A DNA stretch of 8,050 nucleotides from assembly GCA_030049955.1 (NCBI GenBank), contig JASIJX010000106.1:1-8050 (forward strand), read 5' to 3'. The position numbers were made by a program, and so were the translations under genes. The notes beneath the pieces are model-generated. The model saw only the letters and a list, made by a program, of their open reading frames with translations, searched no databases and had not been told where the DNA came from. Below are positions 1-6,032 of the stretch, in pieces. How positions within the stretch are numbered: position 1 is the first letter of the stretch; each line of letters begins with the position of its first letter. This stretch comes from Acidobacteriaceae bacterium (GTDB lineage Bacteria; Acidobacteriota; Terriglobia; Terriglobales; Acidobacteriaceae).

Positions 1-3000
1 GGAACAGTCTCTTCGCCCCAAACGGCATCCTCGCCACACATTTACGACATTGAGCCGGATACCTCGAGCTATCAGGCATGGATCTCCGGCTCGGATGCGA
101 CCGACGGTGGATTTATAAAGCTGTGGGATGCCAGTACCCAGGCAGTCACGCTGTCGGCAACATTTCCCGCCATTTTCGGACAGCCCTATCCTGCAGGCGG
201 CCATCTTTTCGTCGATTCCAGCAACCATGCCGCTTACCTGATAGACCAGGTAAACAACTACCTGTGGCTTCTCAACAAGCCACAGTGGACGCCGACGCTG
301 ACGCCGAGCTTTTCCCAGGCCTCTGCACTCCTCACAATTACCGCCGGCAACAGCGCAGATACGATCTACTACACGGAGGATGGAACCCCGCCCGGTCCGG
401 GCCTGAGTTCAACGACCATCTCCTGTCCTTCCCCGTGCACGGTGAGCAACCTGTCCGAAGGCGGGTTTACCACTATCAGCGCGATTGAAGTGAACTCAAC
501 AAGCGGCGATGCTGGCAATGTGGCGCAGGGCCAGTTCACTGTGGCTTCGCCTACGTCGCTCGGGCTTGCCGTCAGCCCCTCACCGGCCACAACCGGAGCG
601 AGCATCACAGCGACGACTACCCTCACAACCAACAGCAGCGCCGTAACCGGGACAGTCAACTTCACCGCAACATTTAACGGCGTTGCGACCACCCTGTGCT
701 CCAGTGTGTCTGTGGAATTGAATGCTGGGAGCTGGCAGGCGTCCTGCAGCTTCACAGAAACTGTGGCCGGCTCTTATAGCATCGACGCCACTTTCTCCGG
801 AGATACGCTGAACGAACCAAGCATGAGCAGCACGGTTTCGTTTACTGTGAATCAGAGCACGATACCGGTGCCCGGCACGGTCAGCGGAACGGCGACTCCG
901 ATCGCCATCAATTCCAACAATGAATCCGGACAAACCACGAACGCGGTACTCAATAACGATTCTTCCGTCACGCTGGTGCAAAACGGCACAATCAGCGGGA
1001 GCTGCCAGGCCTTCAGCAGCCTGAGCGGATCGACGGTGTCGCAGGGCGGTGTTTTCTTTGATGGCGCCAGCAACACAATCTACGTATCGATGATCTACGG
1101 CAACGACCTGTATGCCGGATACGAAACACCTTCCAATACTCCAGGGCAATGCACACAGGCGATGCCCGTCCAGTTGGTTTCAGCTCCGAATGAATACGTC
1201 GAGATGAACGTGGATCTTGTGCAGAAGAACGTCTATATCGTGAACTCGTTCGGCGCCAACCCCGATATGCTCTATGTTCTTCCTACGGCCCCGTGGACCT
1301 CGGCTCCCACGCCGGCGACTGAGACTCTGGACTATTCCGCAACCTACGGTCCTATTGTGATCGACCCAACCGGCGATCGCCTGGTGTACATCAACGATTT
1401 CAGTGACTCGACTGAAGGATTGCCCGGCACGTACCAGACGTCAGGCTTCTTTGTTTACGACCCGATGTTGGCCAAGTCGGTGCACGTGGCGGGTTACATG
1501 ACTTCGAGCACCGCCTCCCCGACTCCATTCAACGTAGGTACGCTGCTCGACAACGGCAACGGGGAGCTGGCGCTGGTCAACGAAAATCCCAAAGCCAGTT
1601 CTACGACGTACTCCAGCAGCACGCCGCCGGTAACGGTCCTCAACACCACCGTTTCGGGATTCAGCTTCTTCAACAATACGCAACCCGGAACAGCTTACAA
1701 CACCGTTGACATCGTGATACCTCCGGCCGCGGTCTCGACCATCTCCCCGGTGGCGGCTTACTACGCCATCAGTGGTGCCGATATCAACGCTGCAGACAAT
1801 CTGGTCTACGCCTTCGCCTTCAACCCAAGCGACCCTGAGGCGCCCGGAGAGCTGATTGAGTACAACTATTCCGCTTTGCAGGAGACGGTGCTGAGCTCGA
1901 GCGTTGCGATGGCCGGGCCGAATGGCGAAAAGGGCCCGTGGGTGCAGCTCAATTACGATCCTGTGTCCACGGAGATTGCGCTGTCTGAGAGTGCGTACAA
2001 TTCCGGTGCTCTCGGCGTCACTACGCCGTTGTGCGCGGGCAGCCCCTCGCTCACCACTGTGATCGGCAATGGGGCGAGTCTCACGGCGCTCGATTATCCG
2101 GTGGTAAATTCGGACTCGGGCTTCATCTACGCCATCGAGCCACCTGTTCAATATCCGCCGCCGGCGACACCCGCCGCGCTCGAGTACCTTACGCCGCCTG
2201 CGAACCCTTGTTCCATATCGCAGCCGACGCCTGCATCCATTACCGTCGTCTCCGGCAGCGGCCAGAGCACGGCCATCGGTTCCACGTTCCCCAATCAACT
2301 GATCGTCGAGGTCGCCGACTCGAATAACAATCCCGTTTCCGGTGTAACCGTGACTTTCGCTGCGCCGGCTTCGGGAGCGAGCGCGAGCCTTTCCTCATCC
2401 ACGGCGACCACCAACAGTAGCGGAAATGCCAGTGTGACGGCGACCGCGAACGGCATCGCCAGCTCAACAGCGTACACCGTAAGCGCAACGGTCGCTGGCG
2501 TTGGCACGCCTGCGAGCTTCTCGCTGACCAACACTTTTGCTCCAACCGCACTGACCGTTACGCCGTCGGCGACCTCAATCGTTTATGGCCAGAGCGCAAC
2601 CATCAACGCCAGCATCAGCCCGTCGAACGTGCTTGGCACCATACCCACGGGATCAGTGGCTTTCTATGATGGGTCAACGGCTCTGACGCCGGTCTCAACC
2701 GTGTCGGGAGCAGCGGCCACCTATACCGTCAGCGTGCCAGCCGTCGGCAGTCATACCTACGCGGCGCAATATCTTGGCGACGCGAACTTCCAGGCCAGCA
2801 CGCTCACCAGCGCAACCTCAGCGGTGGTCGTGGGCAAGGCAAACGTCACCCTGACCGGCCCCACTCCGCCTGTGTACCTGTTGAGCGGCCAGGGCGGTTC
2901 CATCCCTGTCAACATTGCGGGGCAATACTCCGGCAGCGGAATCGCCACACCTACAGGCGGATTGAGTTGCAGTGTAAGCAATAACGCTTTCGCGTGCGGG

Positions 3001-4830
3001 TCACTGCCGGTCACCAATGGAACGGCGTCCATCTCCGTTCCCAATACTCTGGAGGCAGGCCAATACACGATCACCGTCAGCTATGCAGGCGACGTCAACT
3101 ATAGCGCCAATTCAATTCAAATCCAGCTCACTGTTTACCCGCCGATTATGATTAACCCGACTTCTCTGCCTGTCGGCATTGCGGGAACGGTGTATTCACA
3201 GACGCTGACCGCCTCGGGCGGCAGCGGTAGCCCGTACACATGGACCGGGTTCTCGGCAGACGGCCTAACATTGTCGCCCGCCGGCGTCATTTCCGGAACG
3301 CCAACAACTGCGGGCACTGTGAGCTTCAACGCACTGGTGACAGACTCCTTGGGCGACACGGCCTCTCTGACTTATCAGCTCATAATCGCAGTGGGCATTG
3401 TTGACAACGAGTCCATCTCGGTTTCCGACGCCGATGTTGTGAATGCTTTCACTTTGAGTGCGCCGATCAGCGTAAGCGCGCCAGTGGCGTTTTTCTCCAC
3501 CGGCAGCCCGCTTACCTTCGGCGGGCAATCAGGAAATCAGCAAACCATCGCCATCGAGAATATCGGACAAGCCTCGATGACGCTTACTTCCATTACATCC
3601 ATTGCGATTTCCACGGGCGCGGTCTTTACGCCATCTGCGTTCCAGTGCTTTAACGGCGCCAGTGCAACCGGCGCGTCGTCAGCCACGCTGCCCACCGGCG
3701 GCTTCTGCACGTTGACGATTACCTATACAGGTTCCGCGCCAAGCACGGACAATGGCACGCTGACGTTCACCGACAATGCCGGACTGAGCAACCTCACAAG
3801 CACGGCATCGTCAAGCCCGAATAGTTACACGCAATCAATCGTGCTGGACGGAGAATGTCCAACCGGGTCGACCTGCCCCACGGCACCCCCGCCGGCGCCA
3901 CCTGCGACAGTTCCCGGTCCTCCAGACAACGAAACAATCACTGTTACCGACACGGAGAACTTCACCGTCACTACGGCTCCGGGCTTTACGTTATCGCCAG
4001 CACCTGTCAGTGTTTCCGTGGCGCAGGGTGGTAGCGTAACAAGCACAATCACCGTCGCTGACTTTGGAGGCTTTTCCGGCACCGTCGCGCTCGCTGCGAG
4101 CGGACTGCCGAATGGCGTTACGTCGTCCTTTGCCGCCGGCTCCGCATCGGGAACCCAAGTGCTCACATTGACGGCCAGCGCGTCGGCGCAGGTCACGTCT
4201 TCTGCTGTCACAGTCACCATAACCGGGACCTCGGGTACGACGACTGCGATAACCAGCATTTCGCTCAGCATTACACCTCAACCAAGCTTCACCGCAGGCA
4301 GCGGCAGCACCACAGCCATCTCTGTCACTCCCGGCGCGACCACTGGGAATACGGGAACAATCAGTATCGTCGGAACAAACGGATTTACCGGAACGATCAA
4401 TCTGAGCTGCGCAGTCACAACGACGATGACCAATGTGAGCGACATGCCCTCGTGCAGCTTGAGTCCGACCAGCGTCGTCATCAACGGAGCGACGGTGCAA
4501 ACGTCGACATTAACCGTCTCCACGACTGCAGCTTCGAGCTCGAAAAGCGATATCAAGAAACTCATTTGGCCGACGGGTGGAACGGCATTAGCCCTAATTG
4601 TGTTTCTGGCACTTCCAAGAAGACGGCGCAGTTGGTTAGTGTTCCCCGGTATGCTTCTTCTATTTGTCTTAATCGGTGTAGTTGGCTGTGGCGGCCATAG
4701 CAGCAGCGGAGGTGGTAGTGGAGGCGGCGGAAACCCTGGCACAACCGCCGGAGGCTACACGATCACTGTGACTGGAACTGCAGGATCGGTTAGTACAACC
4801 GTTGGGACAATTACTTTGACGGTGCAGTAG
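1..4830 (+). CDS. Giant multidomain Ig-like/propeller surface protein, 5'-truncated by the window
   Basis: Frame 1 is open from base 1 to the TAG at 4828-4830, giving 1609 visible residues. The GTG at 442 is internal: the same frame upstream encodes continuous domain-like protein, so the true start lies outside the window. Visible order: propeller-like stretch (about 1-95); chitobiase C-terminal-like domain (97-181, IYYTEDGTPP); Ig-like, Big_3_5 type (188-285, ending after a FSGD turn); propeller-like region with repeated 'VYIVNS / RLVYIND / GFIYAIE' strands (286-740); Big_1-like (745-844); two Big_3_5-like (849-944, 946-1045); putative Ig, He_PIG-like (1047-1130); HYDIN/choice-of-anchor-like domain with a Cys pair (about 1145-1285); proline-rich linker (about 1290-1308); two related Ig-like repeats (1328-1425, 1430-1511); membrane-anchor-like tail (1521-1609). 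Domain names come from motif recognition, not a search. The protein is probably exported and adhesive or structural. The specific ligand is unknown and no catalytic residues were recognised. Confidence 0.9.
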   Translation, partial: GTVSSPQTASSPHIYDIEPDTSSYQAWISGSDATDGGFIKLWDASTQAVTLSATFPAIFGQPYPAGGHLFVDSSNHAAYLIDQVNNYLWLLNKPQWTPTLTPSFSQASALLTITAGNSADTIYYTEDGTPPGPGLSSTTISCPSPCTVSNLSEGGFTTISAIEVNSTSGDAGNVAQGQFTVASPTSLGLAVSPSPATTGASITATTTLTTNSSAVTGTVNFTATFNGVATTLCSSVSVELNAGSWQASCSFTETVAGSYSIDATFSGDTLNEPSMSSTVSFTVNQSTIPVPGTVSGTATPIAINSNNESGQTTNAVLNNDSSVTLVQNGTISGSCQAFSSLSGSTVSQGGVFFDGASNTIYVSMIYGNDLYAGYETPSNTPGQCTQAMPVQLVSAPNEYVEMNVDLVQKNVYIVNSFGANPDMLYVLPTAPWTSAPTPATETLDYSATYGPIVIDPTGDRLVYINDFSDSTEGLPGTYQTSGFFVYDPMLAKSVHVAGYMTSSTASPTPFNVGTLLDNGNGELALVNENPKASSTTYSSSTPPVTVLNTTVSGFSFFNNTQPGTAYNTVDIVIPPAAVSTISPVAAYYAISGADINAADNLVYAFAFNPSDPEAPGELIEYNYSALQETVLSSSVAMAGPNGEKGPWVQLNYDPVSTEIALSESAYNSGALGVTTPLCAGSPSLTTVIGNGASLTALDYPVVNSDSGFIYAIEPPVQYPPPATPAALEYLTPPANPCSISQPTPASITVVSGSGQSTAIGSTFPNQLIVEVADSNNNPVSGVTVTFAAPASGASASLSSSTATTNSSGNASVTATANGIASSTAYTVSATVAGVGTPASFSLTNTFAPTALTVTPSATSIVYGQSATINASISPSNVLGTIPTGSVAFYDGSTALTPVSTVSGAAATYTVSVPAVGSHTYAAQYLGDANFQASTLTSATSAVVVGKANVTLTGPTPPVYLLSGQGGSIPVNIAGQYSGSGIATPTGGLSCSVSNNAFACGSLPVTNGTASISVPNTLEAGQYTITVSYAGDVNYSANSIQIQLTVYPPIMINPTSLPVGIAGTVYSQTLTASGGSGSPYTWTGFSADGLTLSPAGVISGTPTTAGTVSFNALVTDSLGDTASLTYQLIIAVGIVDNESISVSDADVVNAFTLSAPISVSAPVAFFSTGSPLTFGGQSGNQQTIAIENIGQASMTLTSITSIAISTGAVFTPSAFQCFNGASATGASSATLPTGGFCTLTITYTGSAPSTDNGTLTFTDNAGLSNLTSTASSSPNSYTQSIVLDGECPTGSTCPTAPPPAPPATVPGPPDNETITVTDTENFTVTTAPGFTLSPAPVSVSVAQGGSVTSTITVADFGGFSGTVALAASGLPNGVTSSFAAGSASGTQVLTLTASASAQVTSSAVTVTITGTSGTTTAITSISLSITPQPSFTAGSGSTTAISVTPGATTGNTGTISIVGTNGFTGTINLSCAVTTTMTNVSDMPSCSLSPTSVVINGATVQTSTLTVSTTAASSSKSDIKKLIWPTGGTALALIVFLALPRRRRSWLVFPGMLLLFVLIGVVGCGGHSSSGGGSGGGGNPGTTAGGYTITVTGTAGSVSTTVGTITLTVQ
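4561..4830 (+). other. C-terminal anchor-like tail: hydrophobic, RRRR, hydrophobic, VVGC, Gly/Ser linker, beta strands
   Basis: This sub-region encodes visible residues 1521-1609 of the giant protein. It contains a short hydrophobic stretch (1528-1539, ALALIVFLALP), four arginines (1540-1543), a second hydrophobic stretch (1545-1561), the motif VVGC with Cys1563, GG, a Gly/Ser-rich linker (to about 1577), and a 30-residue strand-rich end (GGYTITVTGTAG, then GTITLTVQ). Arginines, hydrophobic core and V-V-G-C have the order of a bacterial type II (lipoprotein) signal peptide, here internal instead of N-terminal. The first half also resembles sorting tails of the hydrophobic-plus-arginine kind, but no PEP or LPXTG motif is seen. 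Whether it is cleaved, lipidated or simply a membrane hairpin cannot be told from sequence. Confidence 0.7.
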
Positions 4831-4834
4831 CGAG

Positions 4835-5037
4835 GCTTGAGGCCTGTGTAGTTGGAGCGTACTCGCGGAGCACGCGGTGGATGGTAGCCCGGGAGGCGCC
4901 ATAGTTTTTCGCCACTGACCGAGACTGAGACCTGAGACGAACTCGATGTTGAGCCGGTTCAGCTCGTCGAGCACTTCGAGGAAGTGCTTGACCGATCGGG
5001 CGATCCGATCCGACGCCCAGACTAAAAGGCAATCATG
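4835..5037 (-). pseudogene. Serine recombinase (resolvase family) remnant, frameshifted with internal deletion
   Basis: On the minus strand, about 5036-4933 encodes HDCLLVWASDRIARS, then VKHFLEVLDELNRLNIEFVS. This is the second half of a resolvase catalytic domain, including the conserved DRxxRS segment. In another frame, about 4921-4856 encodes RSVAKNYGASRATIHRVLRE, a typical resolvase C-terminal helix-turn-helix. The family normally has a stretch between these parts (the IDTxxPxG loop, helix E and a linker, several dozen residues). It is absent here, and so is the N-terminal part carrying the catalytic serine. The pieces lie in different frames with a 7-bp tandem duplication at the join. 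The remnant cannot encode a working recombinase and marks past mobile-element or invertase activity. It fills almost the whole gap between the two flanking convergent genes. Confidence 0.85.
4925..4938. repeat. Tandem 7-bp duplication CTGAGAC at the resolvase deletion junction
   Basis: CTGAGAC occurs twice with no gap (4925-4931 and 4932-4938), and a further GAGAC sits just before it at 4921-4925. The duplication lies at the point where the catalytic-domain homology of the recombinase remnant stops and the helix-turn-helix homology begins in another frame. Short tandem repeats at such joins fit slippage or microhomology-mediated deletion. The mechanism is inferred. Confidence 0.8.
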
Positions 5038-5836
5038 GTTTTCCGGGAGATGACCGCCGAACCATCTCCACAAGCACTTTGCGCGTCTCCTGCGGCGTGC
5101 GGACTTCGCGGGGGAAATTGATGCGAGTGCCCTTCATGCCTTCGGCAGTCTTCAGTCGCAGCGTGAAGCCGAGGCGGTCGATGGAGGTCATCGTTGCTTC
5201 CGTCGCCTCGAGTTGCGAATGTGTCTGCGCCAGAAGAATCATAGAGTCGGCGTGGTCGGAATTCATATGCGCGAGGATGCCCGGGGCAGATGCGGCCAGA
5301 GGATCAGGGGAAGCTACCTCGTACTCGTTGACTTCGACCCAGCCCATAACGCCAAATCCGCCGACATAGTAGAGATCAGCAGGCTGCAGGCGATAGAAGC
5401 TGAAATCGGGGAAATCGACCCAATAGCGACTATTGGGATGACGTGCTTCGTAGACTTCGCGCACTGCAACTAGATCGGCCGCGGGAACAGGCAGCGCATT
5501 GCCGATCAGGGTAGCGCGAGCTGCTCCCAGAGGATCACCGTCGGGACTTGGCTGGGCGACAAAGAGGCTGCATTTCGGATCGGCGCTGAGGTTCTGGGTG
5601 TGCATGGCCATACTGCTGATGAGGAAAATGGGACGACCGGCAGGATCGAGGGCAAAAGGCATCAGCGAACCGAAGGGAAAGCCAGGATGTCGGCGTGACA
5701 TCGTCGACAGCGTTCCGACGGTAACGAGCGAAGCCAGGGTACGCACGCGCTCCGCGTAGCTCGGCTCAGACAGTTGGGGCCGCGCCGGGCCCGTGGGTGC
5801 GTGACGGTGCGTAGCGGCAGATTCTGGTTCAGACAT
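5033..5836 (-). CDS. HugZ-family protein: PPOX-like FMN/haem-binding fold with C-terminal DUF2470
   Basis: The protein has 267 residues, with ATG at 5836-5834 and TGA at 5035-5033. The start is supported by a GGGAGGAG ribosome binding site 4 nt upstream and an in-frame stop at 5863-5861. Residues about 26-168 match the pyridoxamine 5'-phosphate oxidase-like split barrel of this family: GTLSTMS near 41, PFGSLMPFALD (54-64), a MHTQNLSADPKCSLFV segment (78-93), ARATLIGNA (106-114), DFSFYRL (144-150) and GGFGVMGW (159-166). Residues about 183-262 are a DUF2470 domain with HMNSDHADS (190-198). Characterised relatives include HugZ of Helicobacter and Campylobacter, which degrades haem, but many family members have no known substrate, so haem oxygenase activity is not assured here. 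It is probably cytoplasmic, as no signal peptide is seen. The length is normal and the gene looks intact. It diverges from the TonB-dependent receptor gene and its stop abuts a recombinase remnant. Confidence 0.9.
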   Translation of the reverse strand: MSEPESAATHRHAPTGPARPQLSEPSYAERVRTLASLVTVGTLSTMSRRHPGFPFGSLMPFALDPAGRPIFLISSMAMHTQNLSADPKCSLFVAQPSPDGDPLGAARATLIGNALPVPAADLVAVREVYEARHPNSRYWVDFPDFSFYRLQPADLYYVGGFGVMGWVEVNEYEVASPDPLAASAPGILAHMNSDHADSMILLAQTHSQLEATEATMTSIDRLGFTLRLKTAEGMKGTRINFPREVRTPQETRKVLVEMVRRSSPGKP

Positions 5837-5840
5837 GGAA

Positions 5841-5848
5841 CTCCTCCC
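5841..5848 (-). promoter_or_regulatory. Ribosome binding site of the HugZ-family gene
   Basis: Read on the minus strand, GGGAGGAG lies 4 nt before the ATG at 5836. It is strong, fixes the start, and lies in one copy of an 11-bp repeat that recurs in the receptor leader. Confidence 0.85.
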
Positions 5849-5940
5849 GATCAGGGTACGTCAGAAGGGGGATGAGTTGTGCAAATCGACTCGGCCGTTT
5901 TGAAACACGGAATTGCAATCCAGGCCGTCTCCTCTCATCT

Positions 5941-5969
5941 TTGATTTTAATCATGCCTTATGCTGTAGT
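5941..5969 (+). promoter_or_regulatory. Candidate sigma70-type promoter for the TonB-dependent receptor gene
   Basis: TTGATT (5941-5946, four of six matches to TTGACA) is followed, after a 17-bp spacer, by TGTAGT (5964-5969, four of six matches to TATAAT). A TGC directly before the second box gives an extended -10. This is the most AT-rich part of the intergenic region. It would give a leader of roughly 55 nt before the GTG at 6033. The call rests on motif matching only, and promoter consensus is poorly known for acidobacteria. No equally good promoter was found on the minus strand, although a TAAAAT box (5945-5950 read in reverse) could serve the HugZ-family gene. Confidence 0.4.
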
Positions 5970-5978
5970 ATTAATCAT
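5947..5978. repeat. Direct repeat TTAATCAT x2, 24 bp apart, over the candidate promoter
   Basis: TTAATCAT occurs at 5947-5954 and 5971-5978. The first copy also forms part of the inverted repeat TGATT-TT-AATCA (5942-5953). The copies sit in the candidate spacer and just downstream of the candidate -10, where a regulator could act. An operator role is inferred; AT-rich repeats of 8 bp can arise by chance. Confidence 0.5.
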
Positions 5979-6021
5979 AGTTAACCTAGGTCCTCCCGAT
6001 CCTGGAGATTTCATCCACCAT

Positions 6022-6027
6022 AGGAGG
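6022..6027 (+). promoter_or_regulatory. Ribosome binding site of the TonB-dependent receptor gene
   Basis: AGGAGG lies 5 nt before the GTG at 6033-6035. An in-frame TAG at 6021-6023 overlaps the site and rules out any longer reading frame, so this site decides a GTG start. Confidence 0.9.
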
Positions 6028-6032
6028 TCTTT

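Larger units (their letters stand above)
5842..6001. repeat. 11-bp direct repeat TCCTCCCGATC at both ends of the divergent intergenic region
   Basis: Exact copies lie at 5842-5852 and 5991-6001. The first copy is the complement of the HugZ-family ribosome binding site and the bases just upstream of it. The second lies between the candidate receptor promoter and the receptor start codon. Because the flanking genes are divergent, the two transcripts would carry complementary copies. Confidence 0.85.

Noticed and set aside
442..444. GTG as the start of the giant protein
   Set aside because: The frame continues without a stop to base 1 and encodes a chitobiase-like domain that this start would cut in half.
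1441..2298. 285-codon minus-strand open frame opposite the giant gene, rich in arginine
   Set aside because: It lies wholly opposite a well-supported coding frame, has no recognisable domain, and its composition is what a GC-rich antisense frame gives.
3825..4742. Several minus-strand open frames of 148-169 codons opposite the 3' part of the giant gene
   Set aside because: They are low-complexity antisense shadows of Ser/Thr/Ala-rich beta-domain coding, with no motifs and no convincing ribosome binding site.
4831..4846. AGGC-TTGA-GGCCT stem as a terminator of the giant gene
   Set aside because: The stem has only 4-5 bp and no T-tract follows on either strand.
5079..5759. Plus-strand open frames of 86-96 codons opposite the HugZ-family gene
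   Set aside because: They are antisense to conserved PPOX/DUF2470 motifs and have no motif of their own.
5898..5928. TTGAAA at 5900-5905 as a -35 box for the receptor
   Set aside because: No -10-like sequence lies 16-18 bp downstream; that stretch is GC-rich.
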